A stretch of DNA of 64,000 nucleotides from Lucinisca nassula. Lineage: Eukaryota; Mollusca; Bivalvia; Lucinida; Lucinidae. The stretch covers positions 223,839,234 through 223,903,233 of the forward strand of contig OY757010.1 of NCBI GenBank assembly GCA_963580285.1. The letters are read 5' to 3'. The translations under genes and the position numbers were made by a program. The notes under the pieces were generated by a model that worked only from the letters and a program-made list of their open reading frames with translations, was not told where the DNA came from and did not search any database. This document shows positions 1-10,968 of the stretch, one piece after another (within the stretch, counting starts at the first letter, position 1; each line of letters starts with the position of its first letter).

Positions 1-287
1 TTTCTAGCTGGGCTCATAGTACTTGTCAGAGCTCCATGTAGAACGTTTCTAACTGGGCTCATAGTACTTTTCAGAGCTTCTTGTGGAACGTTTCTAGCTG
101 GGCTCATAGTCCTTGTCAGAGCTTCTTGTAAAAGTTTCTAGCAGGGCTCATAGTACTTGTCAGAGCTCCTTGTACAACGTTTCTAGCTGGGCTTATTGTA
201 CTTGTCAGAGCTCCTTGTACAACGTTTCTAGCTGGGCTTATAGAACTTGTCAGAGCTCTTTGTAGAACGTTTCAAGCTGGGCTCTGA
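1..287. repeat. 45-bp tandem minisatellite
   Basis: Six to seven head-to-tail units begin with TTTCTAGCTGGGCTCATAG at 1, 46, 91 and onward, giving a 45-bp period. Units differ by a few substitutions. The array runs off the left edge, so its true length is unknown. No coding potential is seen. Confidence 0.95.
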
Positions 288-526
288 TGTGACTCACAAC
301 ACATCATGAAGTCAAATCGGTGTAGTAAAACTCCTTGTAAACTAGTCTTTATGCAGAAAAAGTAGGTTTTACAAGGGTATATGACATTGTACTATATCTG
401 TTCAGAATAATCGTTTCAATAGTCTTAATTTATATTCGCAAAATTCTGAGGGACATATCACACCTTTCGATCAAAAATGAATTTAGGAGCCATAAAATGC
501 AACAATATCTCACATTGCCTTTTTAA

Positions 527-1015
527 CCGTGCGCACTGCTCAAGACATAAGTTTGCAATTTTGTTACACTTGATTCCGTTCCATGACATTTTGTTGTGTA
601 TCTATCTATCTATCTTCTTATACTGAGTCGGTCATATTTGGCCATTACCTCAGTTGGGTGCGTAGCTAAATTTAGAATTTAGCTTAAAAAATGTAGCATG
701 GGTGAGGGTGACAGTCGATAATTGATCACATACATTATTACATCAGTTGCACACCCTGGTAATTCCCCGCTTTATTTCAGCAAAATGTTGCGTTTATCAA
801 GATTTACGTTAATGCTTATTGACTAAACTGATATCTAACCATGCGCACTGCTCAAGACATAAGAACTCGTAATTTGATACAACTGTTTTGTTACTTTCGT
901 TACATTTGTTTCTGTTCCATGAATATTTGTTTTGTAGCATAGGTGAGAAAGACAGTCGATATAATGAATAGTCCAACAGATGTGATCACATACACAATTG
1001 CATCCATTGCACACC
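527..1015. repeat. Diverged ~310-bp direct duplication
   Basis: The block at 527-760 (GTGCGCACTGCTCAAGACAT, later GTGACAGTCGATAATTGATC) recurs in diverged form at 841-1015. Both halves keep the order of the motifs. A 17-base A run follows at about 1091. No gene was recognised in 290-1240. Confidence 0.7.
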
Positions 1016-1247
1016 TAGACAATATACATGTACTGCAAAATTTCTTTCACTTTTGCTTGAAAGTATGCAGGAGCTACGCACAGTTTTCTGAAAAAAAAAA
1101 AAAAAAACACAGAAAAAAGTGTTTGAGGAATTGTTCTTTCCAGACTTATTACTAACAATTTCATATTTGAAACCACTTGACACAGATCTATCTTTTTCTG
1201 CCATCTTTAATTTTGAGTTTTGACCTAAACGCAGGATTAAGCAAGTG

Positions 1248-1456
1248 CAGTAAAATTCCGCTAATATTAAAACCACCTAAAATCGAGACTAAATTTGCTT
1301 TTAAAAGTTTATTTGGAAGAGTTAAGTTATTCTTACATTGTGTTTTCTACATCCAGTGTCTCCTAATAAGAGTCCACCTATGGATCATTTCATAGGTGGT
1401 CTTAAAGACCACTTTTGAACAGTCCCAAATGTGGTTGTAATATAGGGAGTTTACTG
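1248..1456. mobile_element. MITE-6, Tc1/mariner-like, degenerate
   Basis: The ends read CAGTAAAATTCC and a diverged inverse of it (GGAGTTTACTG). The interior has GGTGGTCTTAAAGACCACTT, itself a short hairpin. It matches the cleaner copy at 22817-23008, which is flanked by TA. The left target base pair is altered here, suggesting an old insertion. Confidence 0.7.
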
Positions 1457-1969
1457 TATTATATGAGACCGTGGAAGTCAAAATAAAATTAACTGGGCTA
1501 TTATATTGGACAGTCAGGCAAACATGCTGCTAATTGGCAATTCTTCACGCACCAACTAAGTTAGGATCCTCGCTCAAGCTTCCTTTGTACTAAATCACGA
1601 GATGGAATCAAGCAATGTGAAATTAAGATTGCTTTAATTGCGCATGCTCGAACATTTATAGGGTTCAGCCCCAAAACTTTTGTTTGAAGCTTGGTCAAAT
1701 TACATATGAAATATGCGTGGAACGCGAATACGAGTACCTGCACATGCAGCCTTATCTAATACTCTTGATTTTGCCTATGCAGTACTTGTCCTTTCGACAG
1801 GAGAAGGCTTAATCTATTTTATAATTAAATATTTCAGTCAATTTGTCACAAGATTCAGAATCAGCCACTGATAAAAGAAGTTTGAGAATCCTGTATCTTA
1901 AATTACAAGGCCAAATTTAGGAATTCCCAAAACAGTGAAAACTTCAGCTGAAACCTAAAAATACCTGTG

Positions 1970-2275
1970 TTTCCGCTAAGTAGCTCGGTCGGATGCGCGT
2001 CTGACTGGTGATCAGGAGGTCTCGAGTTCTATAACTCCAAGGTTAGGAACATTTGTTCGTCGAGATTGATCATGGACATTTTTTAGGTCATTATCTCTCT
2101 TGCTGCTAATTCAAGAACGGTAGTTATCAATTTCTGGCGAAAGAATGTGCTCTGTACTTGTAAACCGTTTATGTATAAGGCTGTCCAGGAAAAGTGCTGT
2201 TAGGTAAACTTACGGACTCGATTTGACCTAAATAGCGTTGACTGGATCGTTGAATTCTAAATAAACAATCACAAA
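1970..2275 (+). mobile_element. SINE-A, tRNA-derived
   Basis: A tRNA-like head with an A-box-like TAGCTCGGTCGG and the segment TCTGACTGGTGATCAGGAGG is followed by a conserved body (TTTCTGGCGAAAGAATGTGC). The tail resembles the CAAA-repeat end of the copy at 3080. The B box is damaged, so this copy is probably inactive. Confidence 0.8.
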
Positions 2276-2513
2276 TACAATATGTCTTGAAACTGACACG
2301 GACAAGGCCTCCTATTTTTATAATTAAAATTCACAACAAACTGTTTTTTGCACATTAATGCATGTCGTCAGTACAGACTGTACTCGTATTTCGATAGTGA
2401 CGCCTTATAAGATTGACAAGAAACTGACACACACAGACAATGTGAAAAAGTTCGTTAACTGATAGCTACATCAATGTTAGTACTAAAATTTGGTAAAACA
2501 TTGTTGCAATTTC

Positions 2514-2874
2514 TTAACCCTTATCTTGCTGTTCACGACAACCCCTATCTTTGCAAACAGTGTAGATCCAGATCAGATGGCTTCTGAAGAAGTCTTATCT
2601 TGCTGTTCACGACAACCCCTATCTTTGCAAACAGTGTAGATCCAGATCAGATGGCTTCCGAAGAAGCCTTATGTTGCTGTTCACGACAACCCCTATCTTT
2701 GCAAACAGTGTAGATCCAGATCAGATGGCTTCTGAAGAAGCCATCTGATCAGGATCTACACTGTTTGGCATTTAGTTTATGAATTTGTAGCAATAAATTA
2801 TATCAAGTAATTTGATTGGTTGATAGACAGAAATGGGTGTGGCTTAAATGAATATTCAGCAAGATAAGGGTTAA
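2514..2874. mobile_element. MITE-5 in TTAA, with internal triplication
   Basis: TTAA lies at both ends, followed by inverted termini CCCTTATCTTGCTG and CAGCAAGATAAGGG (written on the right strand order as TCAGCAAGATAAGGG). The left half, a ~70-80-bp block ending GATGGCTTCTGAAGAAG, is present three times in a row before the single right half. Other copies (5942, 6610, 55324) have it once. TTAA targets are typical of piggyBac-type elements. Confidence 0.85.
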
Positions 2875-3079
2875 GGTTGTACTTTCAACACTTCTGAGTT
2901 TAATAAATTGTCTGCAATGTCCACCTTACCATGGGGTAGCCCCTATGTGCTTATAGCGCCCGGTTACCTTAAAAACCAGTTCAGTCAGTCAGCCACCTTA
3001 CCATTACATTTTTTTCCATGGAGGACATTTCTTTTTCTCTGTAGTGAATATAGAATGAGTGTGTTATTTCGTTAGAACA

Positions 3080-3361
3080 ATCGGCGTCGGCAGCTCAGTC
3101 GGATGCCTGTCTGACTGGTGATCAGGAGGACGCGGGGTTCGGCAACATTCTTTCGTGGCGATTGATCGTGAAATATTCTCTCCCTTCCGCTGATTCAAGG
3201 AGTGCAGTCGTCAGTTTCTGGCGAAAGAATGTGCGCTGTACGAACTGGTTAACCGTTTACGTATAAGCCTGTCCAGGGAAGTGTGGATAGGTAAACTGAC
3301 CGGCTCAAAAATGACCTAAATAGTGTTGACTGTGCCATTAAACTCCAATACAAACAAACAA
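3080..3361 (+). mobile_element. SINE-A with 14-bp target duplication
   Basis: The element is flanked by perfect copies of ATTTCGTTAGAACA at 3066-3079 and 3362-3375. The tRNA-like head has CAGCTCAGTCGG (A-box region), the middle carries CTGGCGAAAGAATGTGCGC, and the tail ends AATACAAACAAACAA. This is direct evidence of LINE-type retroposition. Confidence 0.93.
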
Positions 3362-3545
3362 ATTTCGTTAGAACAGCCACAGTGGAGCGTAAAGATAATG
3401 CCCGTTACAACAGCCGTAAATTGTCAGTTCTAACGAGTACTGGCTGTTTTAGAGCAAAAATAAGAAAAGTATAATGCAAAACATTGTTCCTAGTGGACAC
3501 ACTTTAAAAGTTCACTGTATAATAAATTATTACAGGGTAGTTCTT

Positions 3546-3757
3546 TTAATCCTTTTTGGTAACTAACGGAATCTTCCACCTTATATATAGCATGAGTCCT
3601 TTTCAAAAGTTAGGGGTGGAAGGTTGAGTTTTTCTTCAAAATTTTACTTGGAAAATGACTGAACTTTATGCAAACATTGTAGGCTCTGATCATACGCCGT
3701 GTTCCGCACTGTTTACCAAGGTATCCCTTTAAGGGTTTCTGGTACTGAATGGGTTAA
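3546..3757 (-). mobile_element. MITE-4 in TTAA
   Basis: TTAA at both ends; internal features GGAATCTTCCACCTTATATA and TTTCTGGTACTGAATGGG match the reverse orientation of the copies at 26065 and 54286. The central GC-rich palindrome typical of the family is degraded here. Confidence 0.75.
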
Positions 3758-4137
3758 GGACGTGTAAGCGTAATGCTGAACAGATGAGTAAATGCACCCC
3801 AATGAGAAAATTGCATGTCATGCTGTCTAATGTAAAAGGTAACAATGCTTTAATATCTCACTTTCTCTATTGAATCTTGTATAAATTAATTTTCTTTCAT
3901 TTCAACATGTCTATATCTGCAATGGTTTTTATGAATTTGAAACATGATGTTAGACTAATTTTCTCGATCTTTGTCAATCTCAAGATTTAACTTCAAATTC
4001 AAATAGGTTTGCGTCTGCTTCAAGCACGTCGCGAGTGGATATGTACAATACCCTTTACAAAAATGACAAGAAGAAAAATTTTATTATGTGCTACATGTAC
4101 TGAATATGAGATGAATTACTTTCATCACGCAAAGCGG

Positions 4138-4560
4138 CCCCCGCCCACCGGGGCTTGAAGAATAGATGGGCTGCATGATGCTTCCACGCAGAGCTGAAAC
4201 CGACGGCACACGAGTACTGGTAAACCGCTTAGAGGGTCTAAACTAGAAGTAGAGGCAATGATCAGGAATCGATACAATTAACCCACAGCTCCCATCAGAG
4301 ACACCAAAGGGATAGAAACACAAACATGAAGTAACAAACAGACCCCAACGGAAACACCAACAGCAGAAAGCCAAAAGAACAGTTACTTTCCCACAAAATG
4401 GCCAAAAGGCTAGCCAAAATAAAATAATATAAGCGACACAAACACCCAAAGACAAACCATAAGCCATCTCAATGTCGGGTAAAAGTTACACAAAATTGGA
4501 AGCAACGTTTCAAAAATGACCTATACAGTGTTGACGTTAAACCTCATATCAAACAAACAA
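4138..4560 (+). mobile_element. SINE-B split by a LINE-T tail
   Basis: The left part (GGGCTTGAAGAATAGATGGG to about 4242) and right part (about 4463-4560, ending CAAACAAACAAAACAAA) together make one SINE-B copy. Between them lies the minus-strand LINE-T end at 4243-4462. A stretch of the SINE middle is missing, so a deletion accompanied or followed the insertion. Confidence 0.8.
4243..4462 (-). mobile_element. LINE-T 3' end, 5'-truncated
   Basis: Plus-strand text begins AGAAGTAGAGGCAATGATCA and continues through the family 3' UTR (CACCAAAGGGATAGAAACAC, then ACTTTCCCACAAAATGGCC). Read on the minus strand this is the last ~220 nt of the LINE. There is no coding sequence. Confidence 0.85.
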
Positions 4561-4577
4561 AACAAATTCATAACTTA

Positions 4578-4835
4578 AATATGCCTATATAGTTTTGACC
4601 CCCTTGAACCCCACGTTTTTACAATAAAACTGGGCATACAGGGGTAAACCTATTTTTTCTTACTTCTGCTCTAATATTTAGTTTGTGGCTACTCGTTAGA
4701 ACCGCCTCGATGAGGCGGTTCTAACGTGTACCCACAATCTATATTTTGAATAGAAATAAGAAAAAATATCATAATGTTTCGTCTTAATTTTTCATTTTTA
4801 CGGCGGTAAAATTTATAGTGTGTTTTAGTAATCAC
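4578..4835 (+). mobile_element. MITE-1 hairpin element
   Basis: It has the family order: GCCTATATAGTTTTGACC, a CCCC...GGGG hairpin around ACAATAAAACTGG, TTTTTCTTACTTCTGCTC, then a near-perfect central palindrome (ACTCGTTAGAACCGCCTC and its inverse) and the mirrored flank. The outer ends are worn. Confidence 0.85.
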
Positions 4836-4864
4836 GACTGAATACACTTGTTAACGTATTGATA

Positions 4865-5035
4865 CGTTCTTCATGTGGATAACACACTCCATAGTTTCAT
4901 TACGGTATCACTCCCGTATGACAGAGTACATTCTTACCTATCCCCAAAATGGTTACTTTTCTGATGGTAATTTGTGATATTTTACTTATTTATACTTCAA
5001 ACATAGGTTGTGGGTGCTCGTTGGAACCGCCTCAT
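4865..5035 (+). mobile_element. MITE-2, left half only
   Basis: It runs from GATAACACACTCC through AAATGGTTACTTTTCTGATG to the first arm of the central palindrome (GTGGGTGCTCGTTGGAACCG) and then stops. The right half is absent. Confidence 0.75.
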
Positions 5036-5066
5036 TTGGAACTCAACAAGGATTGTCTCCATTGCA

Positions 5067-5072
5067 AATTAA

Positions 5073-5115
<43 letters not shown>
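5067..5115. repeat. (TAAA)n microsatellite
   Basis: About 12 uninterrupted tetranucleotide units. Confidence 0.97.
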
Positions 5116-5204
5116 GCATGAATAAAAAGAAAATATGTAAGGTGTAGCTTTTTCCTTAATGGTTCTTCTGTTGTGATTTATTAGTCTTTGCATTATTTTA
5201 TTTT

Positions 5205-5345
5205 GGGTAGCCATTTGGCCATTTTTGTGGGAAAGTAACTGTCCTTCAGCTTTCCGCTTTTGACATATTCATGATCGAGAAGATTTTTTGTTGGCGTTTC
5301 TTTCCCTTGAGATGTGAAGTAATATCATTGTCTTCACTTCTATTT
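5205..5345 (+). mobile_element. LINE-T 3' end, diverged
   Basis: The text GTAGCCATTTGGCCATTTTTG, GGGAAAGTAACTGTCC and TTGTCTTCACTTCTATTT follows the last ~140 nt of the LINE-T 3' UTR in the plus direction. It is more diverged than the other copies. Confidence 0.7.
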
Positions 5346-5381
5346 GGTGGATGTGGAGGAGACCAATAATATGACACTAGA

Positions 5382-5542
5382 GTGAGTGAGTTTTAGTTTT
5401 ACGTCCCACCAACAGCTAAGGTCATACGGAGACGGGACCTCGGTTTAAAGACTCATCCGAAAGTCTGGAGAAGCCCGGGATCGATCCTGCGATCCCTGGT
5501 ATACAAGGCGAGTAGCGTAACCACTGCACCACGGAGGCTTCT
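5382..5542 (-). mobile_element. SINE-C, tRNA-derived, with 14-bp target duplication
   Basis: Flanked by perfect AATATGACACTAGA at 5368-5381 and 5543-5556. On the minus strand it starts AGAAGCCTCCGTGGTGCAGTGG (tRNA A-box region), has a B-box-like GGATCGATCCC, and ends in ACTC repeats. Same family as 17745, 51258 and 53280. Confidence 0.93.
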
Positions 5543-5639
5543 AATATGACACTAGAATGTCTTGGAATACAGGACCAAAAAAAGTCTCATCAAGCGGTAC
5601 CACTTAACATTTTGAATGTTTACTCAAAACACTTCCAGC

Positions 5640-6260
5640 TACAAACTCCAGAGACTAAGTTACTTTCTTAAAGGCGCTAAAGGCCCTCAAAACTGAAAAC
5701 GTTAAGCGCCCTAAGGTACTTTCATAAAAGGCGCTCAAAGTGCCTCAAAACTGAGAACTTTCAGGCACAGAGACATTTCAAGCTCAAGCTTATTTACAAT
5801 ATGTCAGAGACAATGACAAGAGACTAAGTTATTTCAAGCTTAGTCAAAGTTTTGTTCCTGAAAATCAGAGACAAAGACTAAGTTTTCAAGCTCAGTCAAT
5901 GCTTTGTCCCTAAAACATTCAGGGACAAAGAGTAATTTATTTTAACCCTTGTCCTGCTGAGCACGGATATGCCTTATCTTTGAAACAATGTAGATCCAGA
6001 TCAGATGGCTTCTGAAGAAGCCATCTGATCAGGATCTACATTGTTTGCCATTCAGATTGTGAATTTGTTGCAATAATTTGCATCAAGTAATCTGATTGGT
6101 TGATAATCGGTAGTGGGTGTGGCAGATTGAAATATTCAGCAGGACAAGGGTTAAGCTTAGTCAGTTGTCCCTAAACATTTCATGGACACAGACCAAGATA
6201 TTTCAGACTTAGTCCCTCAACATTTCAGGCACAAAGACTAAGTTATTTCAAGCAAATACT
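5640..6260. repeat. ~50-60-bp minisatellite, interrupted by MITE-5
   Basis: Repeats of the kind TTTCAGGGACAAAGACTAAG and CAAGCTTAGTC recur irregularly on both sides of the MITE at 5942-6154. The unit length varies, so this is an old, decayed array. Confidence 0.75.
5942..6154. mobile_element. MITE-5 in TTAA, intact ends
   Basis: TTAA, then CCCTTGTCCTGCTGA; the right end is TCAGCAGGACAAGGG then TTAA, a near-perfect terminal inverted repeat. The centre is an ATGGCTTCTGAAGAAGCCAT palindrome. It sits inside the surrounding minisatellite. Confidence 0.92.
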
Positions 6261-6329
6261 AACTCCATCTCTGAAGATACCCAGCAGAAGACATTTAGCA
6301 TAGTCAAGGTAGGGATGGCACAAACTTAT

Positions 6330-6600
6330 AGGGACAACACAACAAACTGTCCCCAAAAAGTTGTCTCTATAAGTTTGCCCTCAAAATGACCCCCTATACT
6401 ACTGTTATACTTTTCTTCTCCAAGACACAGGTTGTGGGTACTCGTTAGAATGGCTTCAATTAGGCGAGTCAAACGAATACCCACGGCCTATCTTTGGAGT
6501 ATGAATTGAAATGTATCAGAATTGCTTGTAAGAAAAATAATCGTTTTTGAGATATGAAATGCCGTCACACGGATGTGTTGTCACAAGGATTTCATCGTAC
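6330..6600 (-). mobile_element. MITE-2, diverged
   Basis: It carries the central motif GTGGGTACTCGTTAGAATGG with a worn inverse, TTCTTCTCCAAGACACAGG on the left, and GTCACACGGATGTGTTGTCA on the right, as in the better copies at 24043 and 60336. Confidence 0.7.
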
Positions 6601-6609
6601 TATTCAGTC

Positions 6610-6809
6610 TTAACCCTTCTCGTGCTGAATATTCAGTTAAGCCACACCCATTTCTGACTTTGGACCAATCAGATTACTTGATATAATTTATTCCTCCAAA
6701 TTCATAAATTGAATGTCAAACAGTGTAGATCCTTATCAGAAGCCATCTGATCTGGACCTACACTGTTTCCAAAGATAGGGATTGTTGTGAACAGCAGGAT
6801 AAGAGTTAA
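6610..6809. mobile_element. MITE-5 in TTAA, inverse orientation
   Basis: TTAA at both ends with CCCTTCTCGTGCTGAATATT and an AACAGCAGGATAAGAG right end. The middle keeps CAGTGTAGATCC and the hairpin around AGAAGCCATCTGATC. Confidence 0.85.
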
Positions 6810-7157
6810 TAGATGAAACCAGAATCATCTTATTTCATGTTGGACCGTTTGCATTTGCCGGAAAAGGTACGATTACTTTTCTCTAATCTTTACAATTACT
6901 GTTCTATCCTTAAAAATCACACGGCAGTAGAATTTCTTGAATCCGGTTGAAGTTTTAGACCAGTGTTGTGTCCTGAGCATAAGATGAGTGGGCCATTAAC
7001 TGAACGCATATGAACTATAATTTTCTACCCAGCAGCTTGACTCATTTAAGCATTTAAGATAAGTCTGATTTTATTAATTGATTATCCTGTATTAACCAAT
7101 ATTAACCGGGGATCAAAATTCATAAATCATGTTTTTTAATTGTGTAAATTAATAAAA

Positions 7158-7300
7158 TTGTCATTAATCGAGTAATTTCGTATTGGCCAAGTAACAGGCC
7201 CTCGGTCAGCTGTATTGGCCTCGGCCTTCGGCCTCGGGCCAATACAGCAGACCTCGGACCTGTAACTGGGCCAATACGAAATTACTTGATTAATAACATT
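7158..7300. repeat. ~70-bp-arm palindrome (fold-back element)
   Basis: Arms starting ATTAATCGAGTAATTTCGTA and its inverse at the right edge meet at a GGCCTCGGCCTTCGGCCTCG centre. The whole block could fold into one long hairpin. Its GC-rich centre resembles that of the palindrome at 42863-42980. The class is unknown. Confidence 0.85.
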
Positions 7301-7319
7301 ATAGTATTTATCAACATGT

Positions 7320-7775
7320 CTGTGGTTAATAAAACTACTGGCATGACTCTGACAAGACCCCGCGTTATGCAGTCACTAATCGTGGTCCTCACTGTTACAT
7401 AATGCCCCATTTTAGAACACTTTGTATTAATTGGTTATAATCAGTCCTTCTAGAAAATTTTGGTTGATTCCACAGGTCTCACGACTAATTTTGATTCAGC
7501 TGCTAAATTATGTAATATTATGCGTGCAGCAGGTTAATTTCATCTTGGGTGTATCAGATATTCAATTAATCAGATTTGAGATTTGTGTGCTTCTGGTTTC
7601 ATCAATATTATGACTGAAGAATAATGAACTCATTAACACAGGAATGAAAAACGGAACGAAATATATGTATAAAAAAGAAATCTATAGTTCGAAAATGTCG
7701 AATGTACCATAAAGAAGTTCAAGGAATAGAACAGATTAGTGTAGAGAACAGTACCGCACAGTACAGGACAGTACA
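7320..7775. other. No recognised feature
   Basis: AT-rich sequence without a convincing gene. Short open frames here show no protein-like character. A CAGTACAGTACC-type simple repeat appears near 7750. Confidence 0.5.
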
Positions 7776-8097
7776 GTTTTTGTTTTGTTTGATTTGAGGT
7801 TTAACGTCCCCGTCAACACTGTAAAGGTCATTTTGGAGACGTTGCAACCAATTTTGTGGGATTTTTACCCGACATTGACTTTAACCCGACACTGAGATGA
7901 AATGAAATCTCAAGCCCTGTCGCCCAATAAAACCAATAGGGGTTATAAGCATGGACGGGCTGACTCGCACCGCTTTGCCTAGGCAAGCTCAGATCCTCTA
8001 AGCGGTTTACCTGTACTCGTGTGTGGATCGGTCTCAGCTCTGCGTGAAGCATCATGCAGCCAAAAATTTCTTCAAGCCACGGTGGGCGGGAGCCGGA
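7776..8097 (-). mobile_element. SINE-B, near full length
   Basis: From the inverted CAAA-repeat tail (TTTTGTTTGATTTGAGGTTT) through CATTTTGGAGACGTTGCAAC, ACCCGACATTGA and CTAAGCGGTTTACC to AAGCCACGGTGGGCGG. The order equals the other SINE-B copies read backwards. No clear tRNA head is visible, so the promoter type is unknown. Confidence 0.9.
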
Positions 8098-8456
8098 GTA
8101 CAGTACAGTAGAGAAGTGTAGTGTAGTATAGCGTAGAGTAGAGTAGAGTAGATAAGAATAGTGTAGAGAGAGTAGAGTAGAGTAGACTTTAGTAGAGTAG
8201 ATAAGAGTAGTGTAAAGTAGAGTAGCGTAGTGTACAGTATTGTAGAGTAGATTAGAATAGAGCAGACTAGAGAAGAGTAGTGTAGTTTAGTGGAGTAGAG
8301 TAGTGTAGAGTATAGTAGTGTAGAGTAAAGCAGACTAGATTAGAGCTGTGAAGTGTAGAGTAGTGTAAAGTAGAGTAGAGCAGAGTAGAGTAAAGTAGAG
8401 CGTAGTAGAGTAGATAAGATTTGAGTAGAGTAGGGTAGAGTAGAGTAGAGTATGTA
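8098..8456. repeat. GTAGA-type low-complexity array
   Basis: About 360 bp built of imperfect GTAGAGTA and TAGAGTAG words with GTGTAGT variants. It starts directly at the SINE-B border. Confidence 0.93.
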
Positions 8457-8912
8457 GATATACCGTTAGTAAGGGCTTCATGTTAACATTTACATTGGTT
8501 CACATTAAAAATACCGAAACTTTACAGGCACATATCAAAAAAGAGAGAAACACATGTCAGCATCTTTTAGTTGTAAGTTAATTGGTAAATTTAAATTGTT
8601 TATTTTTAAATACAGAAATCTAGTATACAGCAATAAGGGAGCTATAGGTGCTTGGTCTGCAAGGTGTTTATGAACTGTTTGGAAATTTCCAGACTTCAAG
8701 ACAATAAATACCTGACAATTTATAACTAAAGACAACTTTGAAAACTCTATAAGCAGAACAAACAAACACTTCTACGTCTATTTGTGTGTTGATGTGCACA
8801 TGGTTGTGCAGTAAAAATTCCATGTTCGTCTTGATTTGAATTGAGCACAAAAACTTTAAAACCTTGTGCCCTGGCTCGTTGTCGCCACTGTGTGGACTTC
8901 CTATGACCGGCT

Positions 8913-9125
8913 TTAACCCTTTTTGTATCAGAATCCACAACATGGGTAATTAGCAAACGATGCAGGGCCAGATCAGACGCCGCAGAACGCAGCGTCTGAT
9001 CAGGGTCTACAATTTTTACAAGAAGTACAGCCATTTTCCCAATCAGTTTTGAACAAAACACAGCCTGACACCCAAAATTTTGCAATGGACTCCCGCTATA
9101 TATAATGAGGAAGATTCCATTTGGT
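8913..9125 (+). mobile_element. MITE-4 in TTAA, right end worn
   Basis: TTAA then CCCTTTTTGTATCA; centre is a GATCAGACGCCGC / GCGTCTGATC palindrome; then AATGGACTCCCGCTATATAT and GAGGAAGATTCCATTTGGTA. The right TTAA is lost. Confidence 0.85.
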
Positions 9126-9329
9126 ATTTACTTCAAAAACGCAAGCGCGGTCAAATGCGTAAAACTAATTGTCAACCAATTAAACAGGTCCTTACGTAAT
9201 GACATCGGGTCGAAGAATAAACTATCGGAAGTTTTCGACGTTATCCAATCAGATGTCGGGTTACATTCGCAAACACATAAAAATACTAGGTTTCTTGTCA
9301 CAGCCTCAAAACCTACTAACAAATTCGCA

Positions 9330-9605
9330 GTGCACCCCCCCCCCCCCCGCCAATCGGGGCTTAAAGAAATCGATGGGCTTCCACGCAGAGCTGAAATCTG
9401 ACCGCACACGAATACTGGTAAACCACTTAGAGGAGCTACGCCTTCACAGGCAAAGCGGTGCAAGTCGGACCGTTCATAATTATAAACCCTTTTGGTTTCA
9501 ATGGGCGACAGGGGTAAAAGTCGCCCAAAATTTGAAGTAACTTATCCTAAATGACATATACAGTGTTTACGGGGACGTTAAACCTCAAATCAAACAAACA
9601 AACAA
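9330..9605 (+). mobile_element. SINE-B
   Basis: Begins at a C run (about 9335-9348) then GCCAATCGGGGCTTAAAGAA, continues through TCCACGCAGAGCTGAAATC and CTAAATGACATATACAGTG, and ends CAAATCAAACAAACAAACAA. A segment after GGTTTCAATGGGCGACAGGG is shortened. Confidence 0.88.
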
Positions 9606-9609
9606 ATAC

Positions 9610-10590
9610 AAACTCGCAAGGCTGTCATAGTGATACCTACTTCATGTTTGATATGCACAGTTTGTTTGGGAAGTCCATGTGAGGTTTTGAGGTCGCAAAA
9701 CTTCTATACTTGATATACCAATATTTCGCACGGTGTGAGGCTGACTGCTGTTAATTATTTGTTGATGTTGTCTTGTTATGGCCAATGGCGGCCATACAAA
9801 CACATTGTAACAACCGAGCATTTTGCCACAAGGCTGCCACAATGCCGCTGCTACGACAACCAAACATTTACACTGGGGTCACGCAGCAGCCCTGTGGTAG
9901 CTGTTAGACTTCCTTCTCCGTGAAGGTAAATCCGTTTAGACCACCCAACACACATTGTCGAGATTTCAGTCAGATAACATCTCTGAAATTATATGAAGTT
10001 TACTTTATCATGCGGGCACAAATCAAAGCTGAAAATCCCTGGAGATGCTGAAACATGTGGAGCCTCCAAAAAGAGCCCACGTCCATCTAGCTTTCTCAGA
10101 TTCAGGAAGTATGTACCTATCACAGGAAGTGGTCAACACGGGAGCGTCTCGTCGGCAATTATCTTCAATTCATGCCCTTACTTGGTGCGAATTTGTACCA
10201 TTAATGCACAAAGTAAGGCATTCGTTCTACTGCCCTGCAAAGTTGTGGGTTGTGAGGTGGACGCAGTAATATCATACAAATTCTTAAGACGACCTTCTGA
10301 CAGTCTTGTAAATTTGCTCGGCAGCGTCATGTGACAGTTTTTCAAATATCGCAAAACGCCGTCCTGTTGTCGTTTCATATGTCTGCCACAAGTCCGGCAA
10401 CCCAGTCCAGCGAATCGTAAGATCACAAAATCCTACGGCTGATGCTAATGGACTTTTGATATGTACATGTAATTAATACCTTTGAACACCGTATGTGTTT
10501 GTGGGCTTTGCATGGGTATGAATCGATCTTTATTTTTGCTGTAGAAATACAAAGTTTGAGGCATTGCTGCCGAGAGCCCAAAATCTATGT
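9610..10590. other. Unassigned single-copy-looking stretch
   Basis: No repeat family of this window is seen here. Open frames up to 113 codons lie on both strands (plus 9993-10334; minus 10178-10426) but overlap each other, and none is recognised. A minus-strand frame around 10440-10290 reads GFCDLTIRWTGLPDLW and later GRRFAIFEKLSHDAAEQIY, which looks protein-like but ends at a stop. It may be a decayed exon or transposon fragment. Confidence 0.35.
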
Positions 10591-10604
10591 TTGCAACCAG
10601 ACTT

Positions 10605-10968
10605 AATGCGGACTGAACAAATTATTTGTCTAAATCGCGACGGAAGTAAGGGCGAGGATTGTGGCCACGTAAAATCGATTTAAGCCCCCCCCAGTGGAAA
10701 TCTTCCACTGACCGTTCCAAGGCGGCTCTTCTGTGGCGATTTATTTATGTTGTTGTTTGTTACTTACTGTGTGTATCACTTGTGTCTTTTGGTTTTGGAT
10801 GGCCATATGGCCATTTTGTGGGAAAGTAACTGTCCTTATGGCCTTCCTTTGTTTAGGTTTCCATTATGGTCTGGTCGCTTAATGTTTGTATTTCTTTCCC
10901 TTTGGTGTCTTTTATGGGTGGAGTAAGTTAATTGTATCAATTCCTGATCTTTGTTTTACTTCTACTTT
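10605..10968 (+). mobile_element. LINE-T 3' UTR copy
   Basis: From GGACTGAACAAATTATTTG through GGCCACGTAAAATCGATTTA, GGCCATTTTGTGGGAAAG and the terminal TGATCTTTGTTTTACTTCTA. The last bases run straight into the next LINE-T copy, so one inserted at or near the tail of the other. Confidence 0.9.

Noticed and set aside
8535..9085. Overlapping minus-strand open frames
   Set aside because: Three frames overlap each other and the MITE-4 palindrome, and none shows a domain.
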